A DNA stretch of 64,000 nucleotides from assembly GCF_000494755.1 (NCBI RefSeq), contig NC_022657.1, positions 1,583,501 to 1,647,500 on the forward strand. Direction: 5' to 3'. A program made the position numbers and the translations under genes. Origin of the DNA: Amorphoplanes friuliensis DSM 7358. GTDB lineage: Bacteria; Actinomycetota; Actinomycetes; Mycobacteriales; Micromonosporaceae. How positions within the stretch are numbered: position 1 is the first letter of the stretch; each line of letters opens with the position of its first letter. Under the pieces are notes generated by a model. It saw only the letters and a program-made list of their open reading frames with translations. It did not search any database and had not been told where the DNA came from. Positions 54,553 to 63,500 of the stretch are shown here, piece by piece.

Positions 54553-55317
54553 ATGCTGTCGCACACGGCGCTGCTCGACACCCCGGACCTGCGGATCGCC
54601 ACCGTCCGCTGCTCCGGCCCGCCCCGCTGGGGCCCCGAGGAGGAGGTCGGCGTCAGCTCGGTGGTCCTGGTCCGGCGCGGAGTCTTCACCCGCCGCGCCG
54701 ACGGCCGCGTGGTCGTCGCCGACGCCCTGCAGGGATATCTCCAGCGCCCCGGCGAGGTCCAGCAGGTCGCCCACCCGGCCGGCGGCGACACCTGTACGAG
54801 CATCAGGGTCACTCCCGAGACCGCCGACCGCCTCGCGTGGGCCGGTCCGCTGCACGTGCCGCCCGCAGCCGACCTGGCGCACCGCCGCCTGCTCGCCGCC
54901 GCCGGCTCCACGCCGGCCGATCTGCTCGACCTCGCGTCCGACCTGATCGGCCGACTGCTGCCGGCGCCCCGCTCGCACCCCGCCGTCGGGGAGGCCCGTG
55001 CCGCCCTCAACGCCGACCCCGGTGCCCGCCTGGACGACCTCGCGGAGCTGGCCGGCTGCTCCCGCTGGCACCTCTCGCGGACGTTCCACCAGGTCACGGG
55101 TCTGACCATCAACGCGTACAGGCTGCGGCTGCGGGTGCGCCGCGCCTTGGATCAGCTGGGTCAGTCCTCGTCGCTGGCCGCCCTGGCCGCGGACACCGGC
55201 TTCGCCGACCAGCCCCACCTGACCCGCGCCGTCCGCCGGGAGCTGGGCCTGCCACCCGGCGCCGTCCGCGCCCTGCTCGCCGAGCCCCTGGGAACGACGA
55301 AGGCCCAGGTCGTCTGA
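54553..55317 (+). CDS. AraC family transcriptional regulator
   Basis: 254 residues from ATG 54553. A sensor part (residues 1-150) is followed by two helix-turn-helix motifs: LDDLAELAGCSRWHLSRTFHQVTGLTINAYRLRLRVRRAL and SSLAALAADTGFADQPHLTRAVRRELGLPPGAVRAL, the AraC signature. The N-terminal sensor resembles AraC-type stress regulators. It diverges from the DUF1579-like gene with 74 bases between starts, which is the probable operator region. A terminator overlaps the stop. Confidence 0.92.
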   Translation: MLSHTALLDTPDLRIATVRCSGPPRWGPEEEVGVSSVVLVRRGVFTRRADGRVVVADALQGYLQRPGEVQQVAHPAGGDTCTSIRVTPETADRLAWAGPLHVPPAADLAHRRLLAAAGSTPADLLDLASDLIGRLLPAPRSHPAVGEARAALNADPGARLDDLAELAGCSRWHLSRTFHQVTGLTINAYRLRLRVRRALDQLGQSSSLAALAADTGFADQPHLTRAVRRELGLPPGAVRALLAEPLGTTKAQVV

Positions 55318-55327
55318 CCTGGGCCTT
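55300..55327 (+). terminator. intrinsic terminator of the AraC gene
   Basis: A perfect 12-bp stem (AAGGCCCAGGTC at 55300-55311, complement at 55316-55327, loop GTCT) covers the gene's stop codon. The arms' A and T ends and a short T run favour termination, and the structure separates the regulator from tRNA-Gly on the opposite strand. Confidence 0.85.
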
Positions 55328-55333
55328 TGTGCG

Positions 55334-55407
55334 TGGAGCGGGCGACGAGAATCGAACTCGCGTAGTCAGTTTGGAAGACTGAAGCTCTACCATTGAGCTA
55401 CGCCCGC
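55334..55407 (-). tRNA. tRNA-Gly (anticodon TCC)
   Basis: Minus-strand cloverleaf from 55407: acceptor GCGGGCG pairs with CGCCCGC, anticodon loop CTTCCAA gives TCC, T arm GAGTTCGATTC, CCA encoded at 55334-55336. The start of the tRNA points away from the tig side. Confidence 0.97.
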
Positions 55408-55549
55408 GTGATCCCGCATTTTCGTGCGGCACCGGGGTCAGCCTACTGAATAGCTGCCCGGCATGCGAACCCGATATCCCCCGCGTGGCGCACGCGGGTG
55501 ACGCCGCGGCACACGACACACCAGGGACCGCATACACTTGCCGTCGCCA

Positions 55550-55623
55550 CGGGGTGTGGCGCAGCTTGGTAGCGCACTCGCTTTGGGAGCGAGGGGCCGT
55601 GGGTTCAAATCCCGCCACCCCGA
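55550..55623 (+). tRNA. tRNA-Pro (anticodon TGG)
   Basis: Acceptor CGGGGTG (55550-55556) pairs with CACCCCG (55616-55622), discriminator A. The anticodon loop TTTGGGA contains TGG, and the T arm is GGGTTCAAATCCC. CCA is not encoded. Its end is 40 bases before the tig start, and no terminator separates them, so read-through into tig is likely. Confidence 0.97.
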
Positions 55624-55663
55624 CTTCACCAACACACGAAGAGATCCATCAAGGAGTACGCCT

Positions 55664-57013
55664 GTGAAGAGCACCGTCGAGACTCTGAGTCCGACTCGGG
55701 TGCGGCTCGCCATCGAGGTGCCGTTCGACGAGCTGAAGCCCAGCCTGGTGAAGGCGTACCGAGAGATCGGCTCTCAGGTCCAGATTCCCGGCTTCCGCAA
55801 GGGCAAGATCCCCGCCGCGGTGATCGACCAGCGTGTGGGCCGGGGTGCCGTCCTCAACGAGGCCGTGCAGGAGGCCATCCCGCAGCAGATCCTCGCCGCG
55901 GTGCGTGAGCACGACGTGAAGACGCTGGGCCGTCCCGAGGTCGAGATCACCGAGTTCGCCGACAACGAGCCGCTGAAGTTCACGGCCGAGGTCGACGTCC
56001 GCCCGGAGATCACGATTCCGGACCTGTCCGGAATCACCGTCGAGGTTCCGGCCGTCGAGATCGGCGACAACGAGATCGACGAGCAGATCTCCGGCCTGCG
56101 TGAGCGGTTCGCCAGCCTCAAGACCGTGGACCGCCCGGCCGAGGAGGGCGACTACGTCCAGCTCGACCTGCGCGCGACGGTCGACGGCGAGGAGGTCCCC
56201 GGCGGTTCGGCGACGAACATCTCCCACGAGGTCGGCAGCAAGCAGCTGCTCCCGGGCCTGGACGAGGTGCTGGTCGGCCTGGTCGCCGGCGCCGACGCCA
56301 CCTTCACGACCCAGCTCGTGGGCGGCGACTTCGCCGGCCGTGACGCCGAGGTCGAGGTCAAGGTGCTCAGCGTCAAGGACAAGCAGCTGCCCGAGATCGA
56401 CGACGAGTTCGCCCAGCTGGCGAGCGAGTTCGACACCCTCGACGAGCTCAAGGGCGACCTCAAGGAGCGGCTCGGCAAGGTCAAGAAGGTCGAGCAGATC
56501 TACGCCGCCCGTGACGAGGCGCTCAAGCAGCTCGTCGTGGCCGCCGAGATCCCCGCGCCCGAGGGCATCGTCAAGGACGAGGTCGAGGGTCGTAAGCAGG
56601 CCATGACCGACCAGCTCGAGCGCATCGGCGCCACCCTCGAGGACTACCTGACCTCGGAGGAGAAGACCGAGGAGCAGATCGACACCGAGCTGACCGAGGC
56701 GGCCCAGGAGGGTGTCCGGATCCAGCTCCTGCTCGACACCATCGCGGACGCCGAGGACATCCAGGTCTCCGACGACGAGTTCGGGCACGAGATCGTGCAC
56801 CGGGCGCAGCGCGCCCAGATGCAGCCCCAGCAGTACTACGACCAGCTCGTCCAGTCGGGTGCGGCCGCGGCCGTCTTCGGCGACGTGCGCCGCGGCAAGG
56901 CCCTGGCGAACGTCATGGAGCAGGTCACGATGAAGGACACCGACGGCAACACGCTCACCCTCGACGACCTCCGTGAGGCCTCCGAGGACGAGCACGCCGG
57001 GCACAACCACTGA
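55664..57013 (+). CDS. tig: trigger factor
   Basis: 449 residues from GTG 55664, chosen because AAGGAG lies upstream; the open frame continues back through the tRNA. The ribosome-binding signature IPGFRKGKIP is present (residues about 41-50), followed by the FKBP-like PPIase part with DYVQLDLRATVDGEEV and the helical C-terminal chaperone domain, ending in an acidic/His tail (DEHAGHNH). It is the ribosome-bound chaperone and prolyl isomerase for new chains. First gene of the tig-clpP1-clpP2-clpX quality-control block. Confidence 0.97.
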   Translation: MKSTVETLSPTRVRLAIEVPFDELKPSLVKAYREIGSQVQIPGFRKGKIPAAVIDQRVGRGAVLNEAVQEAIPQQILAAVREHDVKTLGRPEVEITEFADNEPLKFTAEVDVRPEITIPDLSGITVEVPAVEIGDNEIDEQISGLRERFASLKTVDRPAEEGDYVQLDLRATVDGEEVPGGSATNISHEVGSKQLLPGLDEVLVGLVAGADATFTTQLVGGDFAGRDAEVEVKVLSVKDKQLPEIDDEFAQLASEFDTLDELKGDLKERLGKVKKVEQIYAARDEALKQLVVAAEIPAPEGIVKDEVEGRKQAMTDQLERIGATLEDYLTSEEKTEEQIDTELTEAAQEGVRIQLLLDTIADAEDIQVSDDEFGHEIVHRAQRAQMQPQQYYDQLVQSGAAAAVFGDVRRGKALANVMEQVTMKDTDGNTLTLDDLREASEDEHAGHNH

Positions 57014-57027
57014 CAACAGAGCGGGCC

Positions 57028-57070
57028 GGCCGCCGCGCGCCCCTTCCGGCACGCGGCGGCCCATGCTTTT
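57028..57070 (+). terminator. intrinsic terminator after tig
   Basis: A 10-bp GC stem (GGCCGCCGCG at 57028-57037 with CGCGGCGGCC at 57052-57061) is followed by ATGCTTTT, 15 bases after the tig stop. It separates tig from the clpP operon. Confidence 0.7.
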
Positions 57071-57092
57071 CCGGGTACGGCCGGAGCTGATG

Positions 57093-57106
57093 CGCTGTCA
57101 GCGAAC
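57093..57106 (+). promoter_or_regulatory. ClgR-type operator upstream of clpP1
   Basis: CGC-TGTCA-GCGAAC matches the actinobacterial ClgR activator site (CGC-N5-GCG with AAC downstream) at all but one consensus base. It lies about 110 bases before the clpP1 start and 40 bases upstream of a possible -10 (TAGGTT at 57145-57150), a position suitable for activation. Confidence 0.6.
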
Positions 57107-57215
57107 ACCTGCCCGAGCGGGAAGCTGATGCGCATGCGACCGGTTAGGTTGGTCGTACGACGGACAACCTGCCGGCCGGAACCTCGGCCGGCGAAGTCAG
57201 CTGTGAAGGGCTGCC

Positions 57216-57845
57216 ATGACCGATCTGCACATCCCTGCAAGTCCCACGCTGCGTGGTGACTCCCTCAGTGGCAACCTCGACGACTCGGTCTACAACCGCC
57301 TGCTGCGTGAGCGGATCATCTTCCTCGGCAGCGAGGTGACCGATCAGGTCGCCAACCGCATCTGCGCCCAGCTGCTGCTGCTGTCGGCCGAGGACCCCGA
57401 GCGCGACATCAACTTGTGGATCAACTCGCCGGGTGGTTCCGTCTACTCCGGCATGGCGATCTACGACACGATGCAGTTCATCGACAACGACGTCTCCACC
57501 GTGGCCATGGGCATGGCCGCGTCGATGGGTCAGTTGCTGCTCTGCGCCGGCACCAAGGGCAAGCGTTACTCCCTGCCGCACGCGCGGATCATGATGCACC
57601 AGCCCTCGGGTGGCATGGGCGGCACGGCCGCCGACATCGCCATCCAGGCCGAGCAGATGCTCTACACCAAGCGCATGTTCCAGGAGCGGGTGGCTTTCCA
57701 CACGGGCCAGGACCAGGCGCAGATCGAAGCCGACTCCGACCGGGACCGCTGGTTCACGGCCGAGGAGGCAAGGAACTACGGCTTCATCGACAAGGTGATC
57801 ACCGGGGCCACTCAGGTTCCCGAGGGCGCCGGAACGCTGAACTGA
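57216..57845 (+). CDS. clpP1: ATP-dependent Clp protease proteolytic subunit 1
   Basis: 209 residues. The serine nucleophile is in MGMAASMGQLLLCAG and the histidine in LPHARIMMHQPSGG. NSPGGSVYSGMAIYDTMQF is the ClpP core. It forms heptameric rings with ClpP2 in actinobacteria, degrading substrates unfolded by ClpX or ClpC. The 11-base gap to clpP2 indicates one operon. ClgR activates this operon in relatives, consistent with the site at 57093. Confidence 0.97.
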   Translation: MTDLHIPASPTLRGDSLSGNLDDSVYNRLLRERIIFLGSEVTDQVANRICAQLLLLSAEDPERDINLWINSPGGSVYSGMAIYDTMQFIDNDVSTVAMGMAASMGQLLLCAGTKGKRYSLPHARIMMHQPSGGMGGTAADIAIQAEQMLYTKRMFQERVAFHTGQDQAQIEADSDRDRWFTAEEARNYGFIDKVITGATQVPEGAGTLN

Positions 57846-57856
57846 GGAGCTGAACC

Positions 57857-58513
57857 ATGACCGACCTGACCATGCCCTCCGGGTTCGCTCCGGTGCACAA
57901 CCGCTACGTCCTGCCCTCGTTCGTCGAGCGCACGTCGTACGGCGTGAAGGAGTCGAACCCGTACAACAAGATGTTCGAGGACCGGATCATCTTCCTCGGC
58001 GTCCAGGTGGACGACGCGTCGGCCAACGACGTGATGGCCCAGCTGCTGACGCTGGAGAGCGCCGACCCGGACCGCGACATCCTGATGTACATCAACTCGC
58101 CCGGTGGTTCGTTCACCGCCATGACGGCGATCTACGACACGATGCAGTATGTCCGCCCGGACATCAGCACGGTCTGCCTCGGCCAGGCGGCCAGCGCGGC
58201 AGCGGTGCTGCTCGCCGGCGGCACCCCCGGCAAGCGGATGGCGCTCCCGCACTCGCGGATCATCATCCACCAGCCGGCGACCGAGGGCGGCTACGGCCAG
58301 GGCTCGGACATCGAGATCCAGGCGCGCGAGATCCTGCGCATGCGGAGCCAGATGGAGGAGATGATCTCGCGTCACTCCGGCCGCACGCAGGAGCAGGTTC
58401 GCAAGGACGTCGACCGCGACAAGATCATGACCGCGGACGAGGCCAAGGAGTACGGCCTGGTGGACACGGTTCTGGCGACTCGTAAGAAGAGCCTCCAGAC
58501 TGCCGGGGTCTGA
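57857..58513 (+). CDS. clpP2: ATP-dependent Clp protease proteolytic subunit 2
   Basis: 218 residues. Serine nucleophile in CLGQAASAAAVLLAGG, histidine in LPHSRIIIHQPATEGGYGQ, and NSPGGSFTAMTAIYDTMQY. It has a longer N-terminal region than ClpP1 (SFVERTSYGVKESNPYNKMFEDR), as usual for the ClpP2 partner that docks the ATPase. It probably forms a mixed two-ring tetradecamer with ClpP1. Hairpin 58528-58574 follows. Confidence 0.97.
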   Translation: MTDLTMPSGFAPVHNRYVLPSFVERTSYGVKESNPYNKMFEDRIIFLGVQVDDASANDVMAQLLTLESADPDRDILMYINSPGGSFTAMTAIYDTMQYVRPDISTVCLGQAASAAAVLLAGGTPGKRMALPHSRIIIHQPATEGGYGQGSDIEIQAREILRMRSQMEEMISRHSGRTQEQVRKDVDRDKIMTADEAKEYGLVDTVLATRKKSLQTAGV

Positions 58514-58527
58514 CCCTGTAGCACGTG

Positions 58528-58574
58528 GTGTCAGGGGTCGTTAGTCGCAAGCTAGACTGACTGACCCCTGACAC
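58528..58574. terminator. long hairpin after clpP2
   Basis: A perfect 12-bp stem GTGTCAGGGGTC (58528-58539) with its complement (58563-58574), a 23-base loop and then GCCCGTTTT. It terminates or attenuates the clpP operon before clpX. The loop holds the smaller AGTC/GACT pairing. Confidence 0.7.
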
Positions 58575-58746
58575 GCCCGTTTTGGGGGGTCGGAGAACTG
58601 CTCCTCAGCGGGTAACGTCGAGCCAGCAACCTCAGTAACGCGGGTCGGCAGACGATGAACCCAGTAGGACGTTGTTTGGCGACGAGGAAATCATCCTCAG
58701 GCCAGGGGCCGGCAGCAGCCGGCCGATGAGCGCAGGGAGAACGTAG

Positions 58747-60039
58747 GTGGCACGGATCGGCGACGGTGGCGACCTACTGAAGTGCTCCTTCTGTGGGAAG
58801 TCCCAGAAGCAGGTCAAGAAGCTCATCGCGGGCCCTGGTGTTTACATCTGCGACGAGTGCATCGACCTCTGCAACGAGATCATCGAGGAAGAGCTGGCCG
58901 AAACCGGCGAGGTGAAGTGGGAAGAGCTTCCCAAGCCGATGGAGATCTGCCAGTTCCTCGACAACTACGTGGTCGGGCAGGAGCAGGCCAAGAAGGCCCT
59001 CTCGGTAGCTGTCTACAACCACTACAAGCGGATTCAGGCCGAGTCGGCCGGCGCGCCCGGAGGTGGCAGCGACGTCGAGGTGGCCAAGTCCAACATCATG
59101 CTCATCGGCCCCACCGGCTGCGGTAAGACGCACCTGGCGCAGACGCTGGCCCGGATGCTCAACGTGCCGTTCGCCATCGCGGACGCCACGGCGCTGACCG
59201 AGGCGGGTTACGTCGGCGAGGATGTCGAGAACATCCTGCTCAAGCTGATCCAGGCCGCCGACTACGACGTCAAGCGGGCCGAGCAGGGCATCATCTACAT
59301 CGACGAGGTCGACAAGATCGCTCGCAAGAGCGAAAACCCGTCGATCACCCGGGACGTCTCCGGCGAGGGTGTCCAGCAGGCTCTGCTGAAGATCCTCGAG
59401 GGTACGGTCGCCAACGTCCCGCCGCAGGGCGGACGGAAGCACCCGCACCAGGAGTTCATCCAGATCGACACCACCAACGTGCTGTTCATCGTCGGTGGGG
59501 CGTTCGCGGGGCTGGACCGGATCATCGAGTCCCGGGTCGGCCAGGGTGGTGTCGGCTTCGGCGCGCACCTGCGCTCGATCTCGGAACGCGACACGGACGA
59601 CATCTTCAGCAAGGTCATGCCCGAGGACATGCTGAAATTCGGCCTGATCCCCGAGTTCATCGGCCGGCTCCCGGTGATCACCACGGTGCGCAACCTCGAC
59701 CGCGAGGCGCTCATCAAGATCCTCACCGAGCCCCGGAATGCGTACGTGAAGCAGTACCAGCGTCTCTTCGAGCTGGACGGCGTGGAGCTGGAGTTCGACA
59801 CCGGCGCCCTCGAGGCGATCGCCGATCAGGCGATGCTCCGTGGCACCGGCGCCCGTGGCCTGCGCGCCATCATGGAAGAGGTCCTCCTCTCCGTGATGTA
59901 CGAGGTCCCGAGCAACCCCGACGCCGCCCGGGTGCTCATCACCCGCGAGGTCGTGGTGGAGAACGTCATCCCGACGATCGTCCCGCGGGAGTTCGTCGGC
60001 CGGCGTGCCCGCCGCGAACGCGAGGAGAAGTCGGCCTGA
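58747..60039 (+). CDS. clpX: ATP-dependent Clp protease ATP-binding subunit ClpX
   Basis: 430 residues from GTG 58747. The N-terminal zinc-binding domain uses two CxxC pairs (KCSFCGKS and ICDECIDLC). The AAA+ core has Walker [13 protein letters not shown], the pore loop GYVGEDVE, Walker [11 protein letters not shown] and sensor 2 [10 protein letters not shown]. It unfolds proteins and feeds them to ClpP. It is 233 bases downstream of clpP2, which implies its own promoter beyond the hairpin. The stop overlaps the next gene's CTG start. Confidence 0.98.
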   Translation: MARIGDGGDLLKCSFCGKSQKQVKKLIAGPGVYICDECIDLCNEIIEEELAETGEVKWEELPKPMEICQFLDNYVVGQEQAKKALSVAVYNHYKRIQAESAGAPGGGSDVEVAKSNIMLIGPTGCGKTHLAQTLARMLNVPFAIADATALTEAGYVGEDVENILLKLIQAADYDVKRAEQGIIYIDEVDKIARKSENPSITRDVSGEGVQQALLKILEGTVANVPPQGGRKHPHQEFIQIDTTNVLFIVGGAFAGLDRIIESRVGQGGVGFGAHLRSISERDTDDIFSKVMPEDMLKFGLIPEFIGRLPVITTVRNLDREALIKILTEPRNAYVKQYQRLFELDGVELEFDTGALEAIADQAMLRGTGARGLRAIMEEVLLSVMYEVPSNPDAARVLITREVVVENVIPTIVPREFVGRRARREREEKSA

Positions 60040-60683
60040 CCGCCGAGCACACCCTGTCGGAGGTTCTGTCCCGGGTCGAGCGTCACGAGCGACTCCCGAC
60101 GGACCCCTGGCTCGAGTTACTGCCACCACCGTCGCCCCGCCGGGCGGCGGTGGTGTCGTTTCCGGGGTACGTCGCCGTGGCGGCCGACGTCGACCAGCGC
60201 TGGCTCGACTCGTGGGTCGACGTCGACGACAACCTGAGCGCCCCGCTCGGAGCGTTGTTCCTCAGCGCGCTCGAGGAACGACTGCGCCTGGTCTCCGGCA
60301 CCATCGACGTGGTCCTGCTGGCGCCGCCCGCAACGGGGGAGCCACCCCTTCCGCTGACACCCGTCACCGACAGCGAGCACCGGCGTGTGCGCCGCGCCCG
60401 CCGGTACCGCCAGGACGTCGAGGTGTGGACCAGCGGGCCGGGGACGCTCGTGCTCGGCCGTGGACTCGCCGGACGGTGGGAAGTTGCGGTCGAGGTCGAC
60501 GAGGACGGCCGCAACAGAGGGCTGGGACGGTCGCTGGCGGCTGCGGCCCGGCATCTGGTCCCCGAGGGTCGGCCGGTGTGGGCGCAGGTCGCTCCGGGCA
60601 ACGCAGCCAGTCTGCGGGCGTTCCTCGCGGCGGGCTACACACCCGTCGGAGGCGAAGTTCTGCTCATGCCGGTGCGGGGCTGA
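60036..60683 (+). CDS. GNAT-family acetyltransferase, probable CTG start
   Basis: The protein ends in a GNAT-like motif: [27 protein letters not shown] with the acetyl-CoA loop and [22 protein letters not shown]. The first ATG/GTG/TTG is GTG 60150, yet the frame upstream to 60036 reads natural protein ([20 protein letters not shown]). CTG 60036 lies eight bases after GAGGAG and its second base starts the clpX stop (CTGA overlap), matching the coupling style of other genes here. I therefore annotate the longer form, about 215 residues; the conservative start is 60150. Substrate unknown. Confidence 0.7.
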   Translation: MTAEHTLSEVLSRVERHERLPTDPWLELLPPPSPRRAAVVSFPGYVAVAADVDQRWLDSWVDVDDNLSAPLGALFLSALEERLRLVSGTIDVVLLAPPATGEPPLPLTPVTDSEHRRVRRARRYRQDVEVWTSGPGTLVLGRGLAGRWEVAVEVDEDGRNRGLGRSLAAAARHLVPEGRPVWAQVAPGNAASLRAFLAAGYTPVGGEVLLMPVRG

Positions 60684-60701
60684 CGCCGTACGCTGGCTGT
60701 C

Positions 60702-61499
60702 ATGCGTGTCGCCGTTTGCCAGCTGAACGCTCGCGATGATCGGGCGGCCAATCTGGCCACCGCCCGCGAACTGCTGGACCGCGCTGCTGCGGCCGGCGCG
60801 GACCTCGCGGTGCTCCCGGAGTACGTGGACTATCTGGGCCGGTCCGCCGGCCTCCCGAAGCCGGAAGCGATCGACGGGGAGTTCGGCCAGTTCTTCGCCA
60901 CCGCCGCCCGCGAACTCGGCATGTGGGTCCACGCCGGCTCGTTCCACGAGGCCGGCCCGGACGACACCAGGACCTGGAACACCTCCCTGATCTTCGACCG
61001 GAGCGGCCAGCTCGCCGCCACCTACCGCAAGATCCACCTGTACGACGTGGAGATCCCCGGCCGCGTCTCCTACCAGGAATCGCGCACCGTGGCACCGGGC
61101 GACAAAACCGTCGTCACCGAGATCGACGGCGTCCCCACCGGCCTGTCCATCTGCTACGACCTGCGCTTCCCCGAGCTCTACAGAAGCCTGGCAGTCGACG
61201 GCGGCGCCAAGCTGATCGTTGTGCCGGCGGCGTTCATGATGCACACGGGCCGCGACCACTGGGAGGTGCTGCTCCGGGCGCGCGCGATCGAAAACCAGTG
61301 TTACGTCGTCGCCGCAGGCCAGATCGGCGACCATGACCCCGGCCGCACGTGTTTCGGCCGCAGCATGATCATCGACCCGTGGGGGACCGTCCTGGCCCAG
61401 GCGCCGGACACCACCGGCATCGTCACTGCGGACATCGACCTGGCCCGCCTGGACGAGATCCGCGCCGAACTTCCGAGCCTCGCCAACCGCCGCCTGTAG
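60702..61499 (+). CDS. carbon-nitrogen hydrolase (nitrilase superfamily)
   Basis: 265 residues. The Glu-Lys-Cys triad is visible: E in VLPEYVDYL, K in YRKIHLYDVEIPG and C in GLSICYDLRFPELYR. The pattern ICYDLRFPE is typical of the Nit/omega-amidase branch. It probably hydrolyses amides such as deaminated glutathione-like or omega-amide compounds in the cytoplasm. ATG 60702 follows the acetyltransferase stop by 18 bases, so they may be co-transcribed. Confidence 0.93.
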   Translation: MRVAVCQLNARDDRAANLATARELLDRAAAAGADLAVLPEYVDYLGRSAGLPKPEAIDGEFGQFFATAARELGMWVHAGSFHEAGPDDTRTWNTSLIFDRSGQLAATYRKIHLYDVEIPGRVSYQESRTVAPGDKTVVTEIDGVPTGLSICYDLRFPELYRSLAVDGGAKLIVVPAAFMMHTGRDHWEVLLRARAIENQCYVVAAGQIGDHDPGRTCFGRSMIIDPWGTVLAQAPDTTGIVTADIDLARLDEIRAELPSLANRRL

Positions 61500-61505
61500 T
61501 CCCGG

Positions 61506-62237
61506 TCAGGCCGGGCTCAGCAGGCAGAACTCGTTGCCCTCCGGGTCGGCCATGACCGTCCACGGGATGTCACTCCGACCCAGGTCGACGGTGGTTGCGC
61601 CGAGCCCCTCCAGCCGGGCCTTCTCGATCCCCACGTCCCCAGCCGGGTACGGGCGGACGTCGAGGTGAACGCGATTCCACACGGTCTTCACGTCGGGTGT
61701 CCGAAGGAACTGCAGATACGGCCCGACACCCTGAGCGGAACGCAGCACCGCGCTCCGATCGGTCGCCTTGTGCACGGTCCAGTCCGTGGCCTCACCCCAG
61801 AAGCGGGCCATGGCTCGCGGATCCGCACAGTCGACCACCACCGAGCAGATCGTTCCGGTCTCCTCGAACATCGAATCCAGCACGCAGAACTCGTTGCCCT
61901 CGGGGTCAGCCATGACCGTCCACGGGACGTCGCCCTGACCGACGTCGACGAGTGTCGCGCCCAGCTCCCTCAAGCGCGAGACGATCTCGGCCTGATGGGC
62001 AGGCGAGGTGGAGGCCAGGTCGAGGTGCACACGGTTCTTCACCGTCTTGGGCTCGGGAGACCTGATGAGGTCGATGCAGACGGCGGTCGGATCCGGGTAG
62101 GCGAAGCCCACAGGCTCGAGATTGGTCACGCCGGGGCCCTCACTGGAGATCCCCCAGCCGAGCGCCTCCGCCCAGAAAACGCCGAGCGCGGCGTCGTCGT
62201 GAGCCTTCATGTTGATCTGCACCAGCCGCGTAACCAT
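61506..62237 (-). CDS. double VOC-domain protein
   Basis: 243 residues from ATG 62237. Two complete VOC domains are tandem: the first ends in WTVMADPEGNEFCVLDS and the second in WTVMADPEGNEFCLLSP, near-identical closing motifs that point to an internal duplication. Domain starts are VQINMKAHDDAALGVFW and CSVVVDCADPRAMARFW. Similar to glyoxalase-like antibiotic-resistance or dioxygenase relatives, but no function can be given. Converges with the nitrilase gene. Confidence 0.9.
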   Translation of the reverse strand: MVTRLVQINMKAHDDAALGVFWAEALGWGISSEGPGVTNLEPVGFAYPDPTAVCIDLIRSPEPKTVKNRVHLDLASTSPAHQAEIVSRLRELGATLVDVGQGDVPWTVMADPEGNEFCVLDSMFEETGTICSVVVDCADPRAMARFWGEATDWTVHKATDRSAVLRSAQGVGPYLQFLRTPDVKTVWNRVHLDVRPYPAGDVGIEKARLEGLGATTVDLGRSDIPWTVMADPEGNEFCLLSPA

Positions 62238-62566
62238 GCCGACGATGCTAACGACGGCCGGGTTTCGCCTGGGGCGTCGGTCCACCGGGGAGCGGCTACG
62301 GCCGGCGCCCGGCCTCCAGAAATGCGGGCTGCGGTTTGGGCCTCGAGCGGAGGACTTCGCCGGGAAGCTTGTCGCCATCGAGGAGAAGAACCAGCGGGGT
62401 GGGCTGCAAATCTCGTCGAGTCCGGGTACCGCCGAGGATTCTGCTGCCGGGAATGGCTCGGATGCTCGGCCGGCCGCCGGTGATCGCCTTCAGCCAGGTC
62501 GAGGATGACCAGGGGATCGGTGTGACGGGTCGCGGGAGGCGAGGCGCCGATCTTGTCTCGTGCAGG

Positions 62567-62587
62567 CCCAACTTCAAGGATGTTGGG
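62567..62587 (-). repeat. lone copy of the palindromic repeat family
   Basis: CCCAACTTCAAGGATGTTGGG is the inverted orientation of the array consensus at 38119-39478 (its complement is CCCAACATCCTTGAAGTTGGG, one mismatch in the arms). It is not in an array. This shows the palindrome is dispersed in the genome, not only tandem. Confidence 0.7.
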
Positions 62588-62695
62588 TGGAGCAGCTCTC
62601 GCCGAGCCCGACTGTGCCCGGACCCGGACCGCCGCGAACCGGCCGAACGCTGCTCTTGCGATGGCGCCTTGGTCTATGAGGGTGCCTTGCCGAAG

Positions 62696-62887
62696 TTGCC
62701 GGCCCTGCGGCCCGCCGGTGGAGCGCTCGGTTCGGGGGCGGGCTGGGCAAACCTAGGTTGCCGGCCCTGCGTTGCGCCGGTGGAGCGCGTGGTTCGGGGG
62801 CGGGGCTGTGGGCGTACCTGGGTTGCCGGCCTTGCGCGGCGCCGGTGGAGCGCGTGGTTCGGGGGCGGGGCTGTGGGCGTACCTAGA
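62696..62887 (+). repeat. three direct repeats of about 65 bp
   Basis: Units start at 62696 (62 bp), 62758 and 62823 (65 bp each), each beginning TTGCCGGCC and containing GCGCCGGTGGAGCG, GTTCGGGGGCGGG and GTACCT. The last unit ends at the 3' end of the small membrane gene at 62883. Divergence is low, so the duplication is recent. Confidence 0.85.
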
Positions 62888-63098
62888 AGGTTTGGACCAG
62901 GTAGCTGAGGACCGCGACGCAGACGAGAGCTCCACCGATGAGGAGCATTGCTCCTCCCATGCGGGTGGGTCCACGCTGGATCAGGCGGTGGACCGAGACC
63001 ACGACGGCGGCCAGCACGAGAACGCCGATCAGCACCTGCGTCAGTGGCATGAGCAGGCTGAAGAGGGCGTCGGCGGCGAGCACCGGGGAAGCGGCCAT
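62883..63098 (-). CDS. small two-helix membrane protein
   Basis: 71 residues. Two hydrophobic helices (PLTQVLIGVLVLAAVVVSVHRLI and MGGAMLLIGGALVCVAVLSYLVQTF) are separated by a short basic loop RGPTRM. A signal-like N-terminus MAASPVLAADALF precedes them. It resembles TrbC/VirB2-type pilin precursors in layout, though not provably. No clear ribosome site. The 3' end overlaps the last direct repeat. Confidence 0.55.
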   Translation of the reverse strand: MAASPVLAADALFSLLMPLTQVLIGVLVLAAVVVSVHRLIQRGPTRMGGAMLLIGGALVCVAVLSYLVQTF

Positions 63099-63314
63099 AA
63101 GGCCACTGTGGCACGGTCCGGCACACGATGGCGGGACGGGGACGGGTGTCGATTTGCGTTTCGGGTGGGGGGTCGCGTAACTTTCTCTCTGCCCGAGGGG
63201 AACCCGGACGGAACGGCACGAAAGTGACCGATCCGACGGCTACCCGGAGGCAGCTGAGAGAAGGCGCTATGCTGGCTCTCAGCACCGGGCGAAGCGGGTG
63301 CCGGGAAGCCGGAT

Positions 63315-63343
63315 TTGCGCCAGCGAGAACGACCGGGTAGAGT
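63315..63343 (+). promoter_or_regulatory. rRNA operon promoter P1
   Basis: TTGCGC (63315-63320), 17-base spacer, TAGAGT (63338-63343). It is the first of two tandem promoters with the same -35 and spacer, about 380 bases before 16S. Confidence 0.55.
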
Positions 63344-63500
63344 ACAACGGCCAGCACGAGCCGGGCGGATGGATCGGAAACGATCATCGGCCGGTGTGCA
63401 CGGCCACCCGCCAAAACGACCACCCCGGCAGGGGTGAGCGTCAGCGCGGAACCATTCGGGCGATGCCACGAAGATCTTCGGATCTTCCAAGACTCCGGTC

